The translations under genes and the position numbers were made by a program. This document shows positions 42,965-53,345 of a stretch of DNA of 64,000 bases, one piece after another. Position 1 is the stretch's first letter; every line of letters starts with the position of its first letter. Under the pieces are notes generated by a model, which was not told the DNA's origin, did not search any database, and was given only the letters and a program-made list of their open reading frames with translations. Source of the stretch: Saccharospirillum mangrovi (GTDB lineage: Bacteria; Pseudomonadota; Gammaproteobacteria; Pseudomonadales; Natronospirillaceae); the NCBI RefSeq assembly GCF_003367315.1, contig NZ_CP031415.1, forward strand, positions 1,672,001 to 1,736,000. The letters run 5' to 3'.

Positions 42965-44167
42965 ATGGGTTTGCGTAATACTCTCGACAAGATGGCGCCT
43001 TACTTCGAAAAAGGCGGCAAATACGAAAAGTGGTATGCCCTCTACGAGGCCGTCGACACCATCTTTTATATGCCCAACTCAGTCACCCGTACCACCGCGC
43101 ACGTGCGCGATGGCATGGACCTGAAGCGCATCATGATCACCGTCTGGCTGTGTGTGTTCCCGGCGATGTTCTGGGGCATGTGGAACCTGGGCTTCCAAGC
43201 CAACACCGCCATTGCCGGCGGCCTGTCGCCGAGCGACAACTGGCACGAAGCCATCATCAGCCTGTTGGCGGGTCACGATCCGGCCAGCGTCTGGGACAAC
43301 ATGATCTACGGCGCGGCATACTTCCTGCCGATCTACGCGGTCACTTTTGTGGTCGGTGGTTTCTGGGAAGTGCTGTTCGCCATGGTGCGCGGCCACGAAG
43401 TAAACGAAGGTTTCTTCGTTACCTCCATCCTGTTCGCTCTGATCTGTCCGCCGGATCTGCCGCTGTGGGCAGTAGCGCTGGGCATCAGCTTCGGTGTGGT
43501 CGTGGGCAAGGAAGTCTTCGGTGGTACCGGTAAAAACTTCCTGAACCCTGCGTTGACCGGCCGTGCGTTCCTGTACTTCGCCTATCCGGCCAGCATGTCG
43601 GGCGACGCCATCTGGACCGCCGTTGACGGTTTCTCCGGCGCCACTGCTCTGAGCACTGCGTTCAGCGATGGCCTGACCAACTCCATGCTCGGTCATCTGA
43701 CCTGGATGGACGCCTTCCTGGGTATTCAGCAAGGTTCCATCGGTGAAGTGTCGACGCTGATGATTCTGATCGGCGGTGCGGTGTTGTTGATCATGGGCAT
43801 TGCCAGCTGGCGCATCGTCTTGGGTGTGATGATCGGCATGATCGCGTTGTCGACTTTGTTCAACGTGATCGGCAGTGACACCAACCCCATGTTCGGTCTG
43901 CCGTGGTATTGGCATCTGGTTATTGGCGGCTTTGCGTTCGGCATGATGTTTATGGCGACCGATCCGATTTCGGCGTCCATGACCGATGCCGGCAAGATCT
44001 GGTTCGGCATTTTGATCGGCGTGATGACGGTGTTGATTCGTGTCGTCAACCCGGCCTTCCCGGAAGGCATCATGCTGGCGATCATTTTTGCCAACATCTT
44101 TGCGCCGACCATTGACCACTTTGTGGTGCAGCGAAACATCAAACGGAGACTTGCTCGTGGCCAGTAA
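42965..44167 (+). CDS. nqrB: NqrB, Na+-NQR membrane subunit with covalent FMN
   Basis: NqrB is the main membrane subunit; it carries covalently bound FMN and riboflavin and forms the sodium path. The 400-residue product has about ten membrane helices. Thr227, within Gly-Phe-Ser-Gly-Ala-Thr-Ala-Leu, is the flavinylation site added by ApbE. The ribosome site AGGAGG lies in the end of nqrA. Its 3' end overlaps the nqrC start by 11 bases. Confidence 0.97.
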   Translation: MGLRNTLDKMAPYFEKGGKYEKWYALYEAVDTIFYMPNSVTRTTAHVRDGMDLKRIMITVWLCVFPAMFWGMWNLGFQANTAIAGGLSPSDNWHEAIISLLAGHDPASVWDNMIYGAAYFLPIYAVTFVVGGFWEVLFAMVRGHEVNEGFFVTSILFALICPPDLPLWAVALGISFGVVVGKEVFGGTGKNFLNPALTGRAFLYFAYPASMSGDAIWTAVDGFSGATALSTAFSDGLTNSMLGHLTWMDAFLGIQQGSIGEVSTLMILIGGAVLLIMGIASWRIVLGVMIGMIALSTLFNVIGSDTNPMFGLPWYWHLVIGGFAFGMMFMATDPISASMTDAGKIWFGILIGVMTVLIRVVNPAFPEGIMLAIIFANIFAPTIDHFVVQRNIKRRLARGQ

Positions 44168-44939
44168 TAAAGACTCCATTCAAAACATCATCAAGGTGGC
44201 GCTGCTGGTCTGTCTGGCCTGTGCCATCGTGGTATCGACCGCAGCCGTTGTGCTGCGTCCGATTCAGCAGCAGAACCAGCAGGCGGATTTGCGTCGTAAC
44301 GTTCTGCAGATTGCGGACTTGTATCAGGCCGGTGTGCCGGTGGAAGTGCAGTTCCAGCAGGTGGAAACCCGCCTGGTCGATCTGCAAAGCGGCACCTTCT
44401 CGGATGCGTTTAACGTCGATAATTTTGACCCGCGTGCTGCGGCCAATGATCCGTCGATCAGCAGCAGCATTCCGGCGAGCGAAGACATTGCCGGCCTCAA
44501 GCGTCGTGAGCGTTACACCGAGGTGTATCTGGTAAACGATGACCAGGGCAACATGAAGACGTTGATTCTGCCGGTTCGTGGCTATGGCCTCTGGTCCACC
44601 ATGTGGGGCTTTATTGCACTGGAAGATGATCTCAACACCGTGGTCGGTTTTGGTTTCTACGACCAGGAAGAGACGCCTGGGCTGGGTGGTGAAGTCGATA
44701 ACCCGCGCTGGAAATCACAGTTCCCAGGCAAGCTGGTGTATGACGAAGCCGGCGACGTTCAGCTGGAATTGAAAAAGGGTGGCATTAATCCGAGCAATGA
44801 AATTGACGCCACTTATCGCGTCGATGCGCTCAGCGGTGCCACTCTGACCAGCCGTGGTGTGACCAACCTCATCCAATACTGGATGGGTGAACGTGGCTTC
44901 AAACCTTTCCTGAACAACCTTAAAGCAGGAGAAGCCTGA
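44157..44939 (+). CDS. nqrC: NqrC, Na+-NQR subunit with covalent FMN
   Basis: NqrC has one N-terminal transmembrane helix (about 11-33) and a periplasmic FMN domain. The flavinylation motif Ser-Gly-Ala-Thr-Leu-Thr-Ser is present, with Thr229 as acceptor. GTG 44157 is taken as start since GGAG lies eight bases upstream and the N-terminus Val-Ala-Ser-Asn-Lys-Asp-Ser fits the Vibrio protein; the open frame continues upstream inside nqrB. Length is 260 residues. It overlaps nqrB and is followed by nqrD after 2 bases. Confidence 0.96.
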   Translation: MASNKDSIQNIIKVALLVCLACAIVVSTAAVVLRPIQQQNQQADLRRNVLQIADLYQAGVPVEVQFQQVETRLVDLQSGTFSDAFNVDNFDPRAAANDPSISSSIPASEDIAGLKRRERYTEVYLVNDDQGNMKTLILPVRGYGLWSTMWGFIALEDDLNTVVGFGFYDQEETPGLGGEVDNPRWKSQFPGKLVYDEAGDVQLELKKGGINPSNEIDATYRVDALSGATLTSRGVTNLIQYWMGERGFKPFLNNLKAGEA

Positions 44940-44941
44940 TC

Positions 44942-45600
<659 letters not shown>

Positions 45601-45601
<1 letters not shown>

Positions 45602-46209
45602 TGGAAGCGTTGTTGAGTCTGTTTATCCGCGCCGTTTTCGTTGAAAACATGGCGCTGGCCTTCTTCCTGGGCATGTGTACCTTCCTGGCGATTTCCAAGA
45701 AGATTTCCGCAGCCATCGGTTTGGGCGTTGCGGTGATTGTGGTGCAAGCCATCACCGTGCCGGTCAATAACCTGATTCTGCATTATGTACTGGCTGAAGG
45801 CGCTTTGAGTTGGGCGGGTTTCCCCGAAGCCAACCTGGAGTTCCTGGGCTACCTCAGCTACATCGGCGTGATCGCAGCCATCGTTCAGATTCTGGAAATG
45901 GTGCTCGATAAGTACTTCCCGGCGCTGTACAACGCCCTGGGTGTGTTCCTGCCGTTGATCACTGTGAACTGCGCCATCATGGGTGCGTCATTGTTCATGG
46001 TGGAACGCGACTACAACTTCAGCGAATCCATCGTCTACGGCATTGGTGCTGGTGCCGGTTGGGCGCTGGCGATTGTGGCGCTGGCGGGCATTCGCGAGAA
46101 GCTGAAGTACAGCGACGTTCCGGCCGGTTTGCGCGGTCTGGGCATCACCTTCGTTACTGTGGGTCTGATGTCGCTGGGCTTTATGTCGTTCTCTGGTGTG
46201 TCTCTGTAA
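45601..46209 (+). CDS. nqrE: NqrE, Na+-NQR membrane subunit
   Basis: A 202-residue, six-helix partner of NqrD. The iron-ligand Cys are in Leu-Gly-Met-Cys-Thr-Phe and Val-Asn-Cys-Ala-Ile-Met-Gly. Loading of this site in Vibrio needs NqrM, whose gene lies downstream in the same direction. nqrF follows after 18 bases. Confidence 0.96.
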
Positions 46210-46227
46210 CGGCTGAGGATTACAACG

Positions 46228-47454
46228 ATGAGTACCGAAATTATTTTGGGTGTTGTTCTCTTCACCCTGATCGTTCTGGCACTGGTCGCCGTCATTCTGT
46301 CGGCCCGTGCCAAGTTGGTGAGCAGTGGTGATGTCACCATTGAAATCAACGAAGACGCCAGCAAAGCCATTACCGTACCGGCTGGCAGCAAGCTGCTCGG
46401 CACCCTGGCGAACGAAGGCATTTTCCTGTCGTCTGCCTGCGGTGGTGGCGGTACCTGCGCTCAGTGCAAATGTAAGGTGCTGGATGGCGGTGGTGCGGCT
46501 CTGCCGACCGAAGAAACGCATTTCACTAAAGGTGAATTGCGTGACGGCTGGCGCCTGTCTTGCCAGGTAGCGGTTAAGCAGAACATGAAGATCGAAGTCG
46601 ATCCGGAATTCTTCGGCGTTAAGCGTTGGGAATGCACGGTCGAATCGAACCCGAACGTGGCGACCTTTATTAAGGAACTGACGCTGAAATTGCCAGAAGG
46701 CGAGGACGTCGATTTCCGTGCCGGCGGTTACGTTCAGTTGGAAATTCCGCCGCACGAAGTGCACTACAAAGACTTCGATATCGGTAAAGAATTCCATGGC
46801 GATTGGGACAAGTTCAACATCTGGCAATACAGCTCCAAGGTCACCGAAACGGTGACCCGAGCCTATTCCATGGCGAACTACCCGGACGAAAAAGGCATCG
46901 TTAAATTCAACATCCGTATTGCGACGCCGCCGCCGGGAACCAACCATCCGCCGGGCCAGATGTCGTCTTATGTGTTCAGTTTGAAACCGGGCGACAAAAT
47001 CGCTGTGTTTGGTCCTTTCGGTGAGTTCTTCGCCAAAGACACCGACGCCGAGATGGTCTTTATCGGCGGTGGTGCCGGTATGGCACCGATGCGTTCGCAC
47101 ATCTTCGATCAGCTCAAGCGGTTGAATTCCAAACGCAAGATCAGCTTCTGGTACGGCGCTCGCAGCTGGCGTGAAGCCTTCTACGTGGAAGAGTTCGATC
47201 AACTGGCCAAGGAAAACGACAACTTCAATTGGCATCTGGCGCTGTCCGATCCGCTGCCAGAAGACAATTGGGACGGCCTCACCGGTTTTATTCACAACGT
47301 CCTGTACGAACAATATCTGAAGGATCACGACGCGCCGGAAGATGTTGAGTTCTACATGTGTGGACCGCCGATGATGAACGCCTCCGTCATCAAGATGTTG
47401 GAAGACCTGGGCGTTGAGCCGGAAAACATCATGCTGGATGACTTTGGCGGTTGA
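46228..47454 (+). CDS. nqrF: NqrF, NADH-oxidising subunit of Na+-NQR
   Basis: NqrF takes electrons from NADH through FAD to a [2Fe-2S] cluster. The 408-residue protein has one N-terminal helix (about 4-26), a ferredoxin domain with Cys71, Cys77, Cys80 and Cys112, and a ferredoxin-reductase domain with the FAD motif Arg-Ala-Tyr-Ser-Met-Ala-Asn and the NADH motif Gly-Gly-Gly-Ala-Gly-Met-Ala-Pro. All ligands are intact. Its TGA overlaps the apbE ATG in TGATG, so pump and flavin-attachment enzyme are translationally linked. Confidence 0.97.
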   Translation: MSTEIILGVVLFTLIVLALVAVILSARAKLVSSGDVTIEINEDASKAITVPAGSKLLGTLANEGIFLSSACGGGGTCAQCKCKVLDGGGAALPTEETHFTKGELRDGWRLSCQVAVKQNMKIEVDPEFFGVKRWECTVESNPNVATFIKELTLKLPEGEDVDFRAGGYVQLEIPPHEVHYKDFDIGKEFHGDWDKFNIWQYSSKVTETVTRAYSMANYPDEKGIVKFNIRIATPPPGTNHPPGQMSSYVFSLKPGDKIAVFGPFGEFFAKDTDAEMVFIGGGAGMAPMRSHIFDQLKRLNSKRKISFWYGARSWREAFYVEEFDQLAKENDNFNWHLALSDPLPEDNWDGLTGFIHNVLYEQYLKDHDAPEDVEFYMCGPPMMNASVIKMLEDLGVEPENIMLDDFGG

Positions 47455-48476
47455 TGTCGGCTCTTAAATGGCGCGGTTTGATACTGGTCGTTCTGACCGC
47501 GCTCCTGACTGCTTGCGGCGACCGAGAGGTCGCCGTTCGCACTTTGGCCGGTTACAGCATGGGCACCAGCTACAGTGTCAAGCTGGTGTCTACCGTCGCA
47601 CAGGCGCAACACTTGGATGCAGTGGTTCGCAGTCGTCTTGAGACGGTGGATCAGGCGATGTCGACTTATTTACCGCGTTCGGATGTGTCGCGTTTTAACG
47701 ATGCGGCAGTGAACGACTGGGTGGATGTGTCGCCGTTGACGGTTGAGGTGGTGTCGTTGGCGTTGGATGTTGCCCGTCTCAGTGACGGTGCATTCGATCC
47801 AACCATCGCGCCGTTAGTGGACGCCTGGGGCTTTGGCCCGCAGCCTCGACCGGATCAGATACCGTCACAACCGCAAATTGATGACCTGTTGAAACAAGTG
47901 GGTTGGGCGGCGATCGAGATTGATGACGCCCATCATCGGCTGCGTAAGACCGCCGAGCGTGAACTGGATTTATCGGGTATCGCCAAAGGCTTCGCGGTCG
48001 ATCAGGTAGCCGATGCGCTGGCAAATGAAGGCATCGTTGATTATCTGGTGGAAGTGGGTGGCGAGCTGAGATTTTCTGGCACCAAACCAGGCGATGAGCC
48101 TTGGCGCGTTGGCATTGAAACACCTGACAGCGGTGCGCGCAGTGCCTATCGGATTCTCGAAGTCGGTACGGGTGCAATGGCGACCAGTGGCGACTATCGT
48201 AACTATTACGAAGAGGATGGCGTGCGCTATTCGCACACGCTGGATCCGTCCAATGGTCGGCCGATTCATCACTCGCTGGTGTCCGTTTCGGTTCTGGCAG
48301 ACGATTGCGCCTTGAGTGATGCTTTTGCCACCGCCATGTTGGTTAAAGGTTACGACGAAGCACAGACGTTGGCCGAGTCGCAGGGTTTGGCCGTTATGTT
48401 GATTGAACGCGATGGTGATGGTTTTACAGCCTGGCAATCCGAACGTTTTGCTGAGCTGTTTGGCTCGGCAAACTGA
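47454..48476 (+). CDS. apbE: ApbE, FMN transferase (lipoprotein)
   Basis: ApbE attaches FMN to Thr of NqrB and NqrC. The 340-residue protein has a lipoprotein signal (Leu-Leu-Thr-Ala-Cys near residue 22) and the FMN transferase domain: Gly-Tyr-Ser-Met-Gly-Thr-Ser-Tyr, Leu-Ser-Gly-Ile-Ala-Lys-Gly and His-Thr-Leu-Asp-Pro. The start is ATG 47454 within the nqrF stop; a TTG one codon earlier is also in frame. Position after nqrF is the usual arrangement. Confidence 0.94.
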   Translation: MSALKWRGLILVVLTALLTACGDREVAVRTLAGYSMGTSYSVKLVSTVAQAQHLDAVVRSRLETVDQAMSTYLPRSDVSRFNDAAVNDWVDVSPLTVEVVSLALDVARLSDGAFDPTIAPLVDAWGFGPQPRPDQIPSQPQIDDLLKQVGWAAIEIDDAHHRLRKTAERELDLSGIAKGFAVDQVADALANEGIVDYLVEVGGELRFSGTKPGDEPWRVGIETPDSGARSAYRILEVGTGAMATSGDYRNYYEEDGVRYSHTLDPSNGRPIHHSLVSVSVLADDCALSDAFATAMLVKGYDEAQTLAESQGLAVMLIERDGDGFTAWQSERFAELFGSAN

Positions 48477-48519
48477 GTTGAATTAAACAACGCCCAATCG
48501 GGCAAGGGGGAGGTGCATC

Positions 48520-48756
48520 ATGGCAACCTTTCTGGCCGTTCTGGTCTTTATGTTGATTGTGGTAGCGGCAATGGCCGTGGGTGTGATGTTTGGTCGTCAA
48601 CCGATCAAAGGTTCCTGCGGTGGTATGGCCGCCATTGGAATGGAAGCGGAATGCGATGTCTGCGGTGGCGACAAAACGCGTTGCGATTCCGAAACCCGCG
48701 CGACCCGTCGTCGCAAAAATAACGCAGCGGATCTGGCGGTAGACGCCAGTCGTTGA
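48520..48756 (+). CDS. nqrM: NqrM, assembly factor of Na+-NQR iron site
   Basis: A 78-residue protein (DUF539) with one membrane helix (about 4-24) and a cluster of Cys: Gly-Ser-Cys-Gly-Gly near residue 33, Cys-Asp-Val-Cys-Gly-Gly near 45-50 and a further Cys near 55. NqrM is required to place iron between NqrD and NqrE in Vibrio. The gene is short but clearly belongs to the operon, 43 bases after apbE, with a strong GGGGGAGG ribosome site. Confidence 0.9.
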   Translation: MATFLAVLVFMLIVVAAMAVGVMFGRQPIKGSCGGMAAIGMEAECDVCGGDKTRCDSETRATRRRKNNAADLAVDASR

Positions 48757-48792
48757 GTTGCCCTGGTTGAACTGACTCTGGGAGTAAGGCAG

Positions 48793-50187
48793 TTGGTCGA
48801 AACTCAGTACGATCTGATCATTATTGGCAGTGGCCCTTCGGGCGAAGGCGCGGCCATGAACGCCGCCAAAGCAGGGCGCAAAGTTGCCGTTATCGATATG
48901 CGTCAGCGCGTTGGTGGCAACTGCACCCACCAGGGCACGATACCGTCCAAGGCGTTGCGTCATGCCGTGCATCAGGTCATGCAGTTCAACCGCAACCCCA
49001 TGTTCCGCCACATTTCCGAACAGAAGTGGCTGTCTTACAGCCAGGTGCGCGAAACGGCGCAACGGGTTATCGATAAACAGGTCGCTATGCGCGCGCGTTT
49101 CTACAGCCGCAACGGCATTGATCTGTTTTACGGCGTCGCCAGTTTTGTGGATACGCATTCAATCCACGTCGATCAAGGCGATGAACAGGCGGATGTGTTA
49201 ACCGCCAAGGAATTCATCATCGCCACTGGTTCGCGTCCGTGGCGTCCACCGGGTGTGGATTTCAACCATCCGCGTATTTTCGACAGCGACACGATACTGA
49301 ACTCCACCGACACACCTCGGCACATCGTGATTTACGGTGCGGGTGTTATAGGCAGTGAGTACGCATCCATTTTCAATGGACTGGGTTGTAAGGTGGATTT
49401 GATCAACCCGGGTGGCCGTCTGCTCGCTTTTATGGATGACGAAATTTCCGATGCGTTGAGTTACCACCTGCGCGGACACGGTGTGCTGGTGCGCCACAAC
49501 GAGACGTTCAAATCGGTCGAAGCCTTCGATGACCACATTGTGTTGTCGCTCGAATCCGGTAAGAAAATCAAAGCCGATGCTTTTATGTGGGCCAACGGCC
49601 GCAGCGGAAACACCGACAATCTGAATTTGCCGGCGGTTGGACTGGAAGCCAATCGTCGCGGCCAGTTGGAAGTCGATGAGCACTACCGCACTTCGGTGGA
49701 AAACATCTACGCCGCGGGTGATGTGGTGGGTTGGCCGAGTCTGGCCAGTGCCGCCTACGACCAGGGCCGCAGTGCATCTGGTGTGATTGTGCAGAACAAC
49801 ACTTACCGTCACATCAACGATGTTCCAACTGGCATCTACACCATTCCGGAAATTTCATCAGTTGGTTTGACCGAAGGCGAACTGACCGATGCCAAGGTGC
49901 CGTACGAAGTCGGCAAAGCCTATTTCAAGGACATCGCACGCGCGCAAATTACCGGCGAAGACGTTGGCGTATTGAAGTTGTTGTTCCACCGTGAATCGTT
50001 GGAGTTGTTGGGCATTCATTGCTTTGGTGACCAGGCTGCGGAAATTTTGCACATCGGCCAGGCGATCATGGCGCAGAAAAATGGCGGCAATACCATTCGG
50101 TATTTTATCGAGCATACATTTAACTACCCGACGATGGCGGAAGCCTATCGGGTGGCGGCGTTAAACGGTCTGAACCGAATTTTTTAA
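48793..50187 (+). CDS. sthA: SthA, soluble pyridine nucleotide transhydrogenase
   Basis: SthA moves reducing power between NADPH and NAD without coupling to ion gradients. The 464-residue flavoprotein has the FAD motif [10 protein letters not shown] and [14 protein letters not shown], in which the second redox Cys of dihydrolipoamide dehydrogenases is replaced by Thr; this separates SthA from Lpd. The TTG start at 48793 is placed by GGGAG eight bases upstream; no ATG is available nearby. It sits 36 bases after nqrM, close to another NADH consumer. Confidence 0.94.
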   Translation: MVETQYDLIIIGSGPSGEGAAMNAAKAGRKVAVIDMRQRVGGNCTHQGTIPSKALRHAVHQVMQFNRNPMFRHISEQKWLSYSQVRETAQRVIDKQVAMRARFYSRNGIDLFYGVASFVDTHSIHVDQGDEQADVLTAKEFIIATGSRPWRPPGVDFNHPRIFDSDTILNSTDTPRHIVIYGAGVIGSEYASIFNGLGCKVDLINPGGRLLAFMDDEISDALSYHLRGHGVLVRHNETFKSVEAFDDHIVLSLESGKKIKADAFMWANGRSGNTDNLNLPAVGLEANRRGQLEVDEHYRTSVENIYAAGDVVGWPSLASAAYDQGRSASGVIVQNNTYRHINDVPTGIYTIPEISSVGLTEGELTDAKVPYEVGKAYFKDIARAQITGEDVGVLKLLFHRESLELLGIHCFGDQAAEILHIGQAIMAQKNGGNTIRYFIEHTFNYPTMAEAYRVAALNGLNRIF

Positions 50188-50205
50188 GTTGACACTCATG
50201 CAAAT

Positions 50206-50231
50206 AAAAGCCGGCAACTGCCGGCTTTTTT
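50206..50231. terminator. bidirectional terminator between sthA and tus-like gene
   Basis: AAAAGCCGGC (50206-50215), loop AACT, then GCCGGC and six T (50220-50231). The A-run on the left side lets it work for both converging genes. Confidence 0.92.
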
Positions 50232-50242
50232 GTGTCTGTCGC

Positions 50243-51103
50243 TTAATAGGTTCGGCGCTTAGGTTGCCGATACCGATGTACACGAATCGATGGCAGCCAG
50301 GGTTCGTCTTCTAATTTATTGTCGCTGCGCACCAGGCGGTGTCGTTCGTTTGGTGGCGTTTCCGGTGGAATGGAAAAATCCGGCAGATCGTTAATGCCTT
50401 GGCTGGGGAACAAGAGCGGCAAGGAGACGTTCATGGACTTACGCCGGCCATCGGCAAACACCAGATTGGCGCGTAACACCGGTGCCTGACGCTGCACCCG
50501 AGCCAGTGGTTCGTTGTCGGGCAGGGCAGCTAAACGTTCCATTTGAATGCGAATGTGGGCGGCTTCGGTGTTCAGTTTGGTCAGCCGTTCCCAGGCTTCC
50601 ATTTTGGTGATGCGGGTTATGGAGCGACCGCTGCTATACCAACTAAAACCGACGCGATCGGGACGTTTAACGACTAACGGCAGGTGACGGAAAACCTGCT
50701 TCAAATGCAGCCGTGCCAAGCCTTCGCGAGAGAGTGAATCGTTCAAGCCCTGATAGCGACGAGCCAGCCGGCCCTGAATTTCCCGCCACGCCACGTTGTC
50801 GGCTTCCTTCAATGCATGAACAACTTTGCGGAACTGATCTTTGGCCAGGTTTACTTCCGCCGCCAGGGTGATCTGCTCCCGGTTGAGGGCAATCAAACCC
50901 GGATAGGTGCGTGTTTCGCGACCGTCCTGTTCTTCCTGATACCAAAGATCCAACAATAGATCTTCAAGATCCGGCGCTCGAACAGAACCGGCCCAAGGGG
51001 CAATCCAATGTGCGCTGTCGTACTGGTTCACCGATTTAGCGAATGCAGCAATGGCGCGACGCATGTGTTCGAATTGATCGAAGAGGCGGGTTTCGCTGTC
51101 CAA
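50243..51103 (-). CDS. tus: Tus-like DNA replication terminus binding protein
   Basis: The 286-residue product resembles Tus, which binds Ter sites and arrests replication forks from one side. By eye the likeness is spread over the whole length: an N-terminal Phe-rich helix region, Arg-His-Leu-Pro at about 146-149, Pro-x(4)-Phe-x-Trp at about 154-161 (Tus: Pro-x(4)-Phe-x-Trp), Ala-Ala-Leu-Pro-x-Asn near 198-203 followed by a basic strand, and an end with His-Arg-x(11)-Pro-x(2)-Arg-x-His. Residues of the E. coli C6-binding pocket (Phe140, His144) do not line up exactly. The start is TTG 51103 with a weak ribosome site. No replication-origin or other terminus genes are near. The assignment is moderately secure. 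Confidence 0.62.
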   Translation of the reverse strand: MDSETRLFDQFEHMRRAIAAFAKSVNQYDSAHWIAPWAGSVRAPDLEDLLLDLWYQEEQDGRETRTYPGLIALNREQITLAAEVNLAKDQFRKVVHALKEADNVAWREIQGRLARRYQGLNDSLSREGLARLHLKQVFRHLPLVVKRPDRVGFSWYSSGRSITRITKMEAWERLTKLNTEAAHIRIQMERLAALPDNEPLARVQRQAPVLRANLVFADGRRKSMNVSLPLLFPSQGINDLPDFSIPPETPPNERHRLVRSDNKLEDEPWLPSIRVHRYRQPKRRTY

Positions 51104-51240
51104 TATACCGTTATCTCTTGAGGCTTTTTGTCAGTGTAACGGCTTGCGTGTTTCTGACCAAGAGGGGCGATGTTTGAGATTGGGTATTTGGTTGGTGCTG
51201 GTGAGTGGCGAAGGCGCTTGAGGGGCGATGGGTTGAGTTA

Positions 51241-51279
51241 GGAAATGCGGGCGGCGAGGGTATTGCCGCTCGCATTTCC
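51241..51279 (-). terminator. hairpin after tal
   Basis: GGAAATGCGGGCGGC (51241-51255) pairs with GCCGCTCGCATTTCC (51265-51279) with a single mismatch (a possible G-U pair), around a 9-base loop. It starts 12 bases past the tal stop on the minus strand. No T-run follows, so termination would need Rho or the stem may only protect the message. Confidence 0.55.
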
Positions 51280-51290
51280 CACCCATTGGT

Positions 51291-52217
51291 TCAGGAAACG
51301 CGTGAGCGAATCAGCTCTTCCATCTTGATTTGGTCTTCGATGAATTTGCGAATGCCTTCGGCCAGTTTTTCCGTCGCCATGGGGTTGTTGTTCATGCCCA
51401 GGCGGAAATCCGCTTCGGTAATCGGGCTGGTTTGATCGTCGCTGCCGCCACCGGGGTTCAATGCACGCTCCAGTTTGCCGTTGTCCTGGCTCAATTCTTC
51501 CAGCAGGGCGGGGCTGATGGTCAGGCGGTCGCAACCGGCCAGAGCTTCAATTTCGCCAGTGTTACGGAAGCTGGCGCCCATGACGATGGTTTTGTAACCA
51601 TTGGCTTTGTAGTGCTCGTAGATTTCGCGAACAGACACTACGCCCGGGTCGGTTTCGGCGCTGTAATCCTGTCCGGTGCTCTGCTTGTACCAATCCAGAA
51701 TTCGGCCAACGAACGGAGAAATTAAAGTCGCGTTGGCATCGGCGCACGCCTGGGCCTGTTCCATGCCAAACAGCAGCGTCATGTTGCAGTTGATGCCTTC
51801 CTGCTCCAGAACGCGAGCCGCTTGAATGCCTTCCCAGGTGGACGCGATCTTGATCAGAATGCGGTCGCGGGTCCAGCCGTCGGCTTCGTACAGTTCGATC
51901 AAACGGCGGGCTTTGGTCAGCGTCGCTTGAGTATCAAACGACAGTCGGGCGTCTACTTCGGTGGAAACGTAGCCGGGTACTTCTTTAAGAATTTCCTGGC
52001 CGATGGACGTCAGAATGCGATCAATGCCATCGTCGAAGTTGTCGGCGCGAGACATGCAGCGATCAATCAGATCGTCGTAATGGCCGCCTTGGATGGCTTT
52101 GAGCACCAGTGATGGATTGGTGGTGGCGTCCTGAGGTTTGAACTTACGGATCGATTCGAGTTCGCCGGTATCCGCAACGATAACGGTGAACGCTTTGAGC
52201 TGTTCGAGTTTGTTCAT
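51291..52217 (-). CDS. tal: transaldolase
   Basis: Transaldolase exchanges dihydroxyacetone units between sugar phosphates in the non-oxidative pentose phosphate pathway. The 308-residue product fits the TalB class. Motifs are Asp-Ala-Thr-Thr-Asn-Pro-Ser-Leu (about 30-37) and the Schiff-base Lys in Ile-Leu-Ile-Lys-Ile-Ala-Ser-Thr-Trp-Glu-Gly (about 128-138). The gene stands alone between the tus-like gene and dusA, all on the minus strand. Confidence 0.96.
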   Translation of the reverse strand: MNKLEQLKAFTVIVADTGELESIRKFKPQDATTNPSLVLKAIQGGHYDDLIDRCMSRADNFDDGIDRILTSIGQEILKEVPGYVSTEVDARLSFDTQATLTKARRLIELYEADGWTRDRILIKIASTWEGIQAARVLEQEGINCNMTLLFGMEQAQACADANATLISPFVGRILDWYKQSTGQDYSAETDPGVVSVREIYEHYKANGYKTIVMGASFRNTGEIEALAGCDRLTISPALLEELSQDNGKLERALNPGGGSDDQTSPITEADFRLGMNNNPMATEKLAEGIRKFIEDQIKMEELIRSRVS

Positions 52218-52291
52218 AGCGACTCTCTGTGATGGCTGGCTTGGCTGTGGTTGCGTGTTCCCGCTTTAACCGGCGGGCGAATCAGTAACGG

Positions 52292-53287
52292 TCAGGCGGA
52301 TAATGCCTGAGGGTCCAGCAGTTGGACTTCATGCAAAGCGCGACGAATCAGCTCGGGGCTGGCATCGGGTCGATGCATGCCTTCGCTGAGCAGGCGCCGA
52401 AACCGCCGGGCGCCGATCTGGCCTTGAAACAAACCCAGAGTGTGGCGCGCCATATATTTCAGCGGTGTACCAGCGGCGAAACCTTGCTCGATCCAGTCCA
52501 GGTACCGTTCTTTCAGACTGCGTTGTGTCGGGCAAGGTTGAGCCGCACCGTAGTAAATAGGGTCGACGTCCTGGAGTATCAACGGATTTTGATAGGCTTC
52601 GCGTCCCAGCATGACCCCATCCAAACCGGACGCAATCAGCGCTTGGGCCGTGTCGTGGTCTTTAATGCCGCCGTTGATGACGATGTTCAGATGTGGGAAA
52701 TCGGCCTTGAGACGTTTCACCCGCTCGTAATCCAAGGGCGGAATCTCGCGATTCTCCTTGGGGCTGAGGCCGCTCAAAATGGCTTTGCGAGCGTGCACGA
52801 TGTAAGTGTCACAGCCGGATTCGGCGGTGATGCCAACGAAATCGCGCAGAAAGGCGTAATCGTCAAAGTCATCGATGCCGATACGATGCTTGAGCGTGAC
52901 CGGAATGTCTGTGGCCTGACGCATAGCGCTCAAACAATCCCGGACGAGTTCGGCGTGGCCCATCAAAATGGCACCAATCATGCCATTTTGCACGCGGTCC
53001 GACGGGCAGCCGGCGTTCAGATTCACTTCGTCATAACCCCAACGCTCTGCCATCTGGGCGCACTGAGCCAGGCCGGAGGGGTCACTGCCACCCAACTGGA
53101 GCGACAATGGATGTTCGGTTTCCTCGAAGCGCAGGAAACGCTCGGCGTTGCCATGAATGAGGGCGCCGGTGGTAACCATTTCGGTGTACAGCAACGCTCG
53201 CTGGCTGAGCAGACGATGAAATTGACGGCACTCGGACGTGGTCCAGTCCATCATGGGGGCAACGCTGAAAGGGTGGGGATAAGCCAA
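52292..53287 (-). CDS. dusA: DusA, tRNA-dihydrouridine(20/20a) synthase
   Basis: DusA reduces U20 and U20a of tRNA using FMN. The 331-residue protein shows Val-Ala-Pro-Met-Met-Asp-Trp-Thr near the start, Tyr-Thr-Glu-Met-Val-Thr-Thr-Gly, the catalytic Cys in Asn-Ala-Gly-Cys-Pro-Ser, and Gly-Leu-Ser-Pro-Lys-Glu-Asn-Arg-Glu-Ile-Pro-Pro typical of DusA. A TTG read from 53287 is preferred since GGAG stands six bases before it; a TTG at 53368 lies beyond a hairpin and has no family similarity after it. The length then equals E. coli DusA. Confidence 0.93.
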   Translation of the reverse strand: MAYPHPFSVAPMMDWTTSECRQFHRLLSQRALLYTEMVTTGALIHGNAERFLRFEETEHPLSLQLGGSDPSGLAQCAQMAERWGYDEVNLNAGCPSDRVQNGMIGAILMGHAELVRDCLSAMRQATDIPVTLKHRIGIDDFDDYAFLRDFVGITAESGCDTYIVHARKAILSGLSPKENREIPPLDYERVKRLKADFPHLNIVINGGIKDHDTAQALIASGLDGVMLGREAYQNPLILQDVDPIYYGAAQPCPTQRSLKERYLDWIEQGFAAGTPLKYMARHTLGLFQGQIGARRFRRLLSEGMHRPDASPELIRRALHEVQLLDPQALSA

Positions 53288-53311
53288 AAGTGTCTCCGCG
53301 AATTGCAGCGT

Positions 53312-53328
53312 GAGGGGCAAAGCCCCTC
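53312..53328. terminator. short GC hairpin between nhaB and dusA
   Basis: GAGGGGC (53312-53318), loop AAA, GCCCCTC (53322-53328): a perfect 7-bp stem in the 58-base gap between the nhaB stop and the dusA start. There is no T-run on the minus strand, so it would be a weak or Rho-helped terminator for nhaB. Confidence 0.45.
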
Positions 53329-53345
53329 TTAATTCGGGTGGCGAA

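Noticed and set aside
45988-47328. 446-codon frame on the minus strand
   Set aside because: It is antisense to nqrE/nqrF, whose motifs and overlaps are complete.
52322-53332. 336-codon frame on the plus strand
   Set aside because: It lies wholly opposite dusA, has no recognisable domain, and dusA motifs are intact on the other strand.
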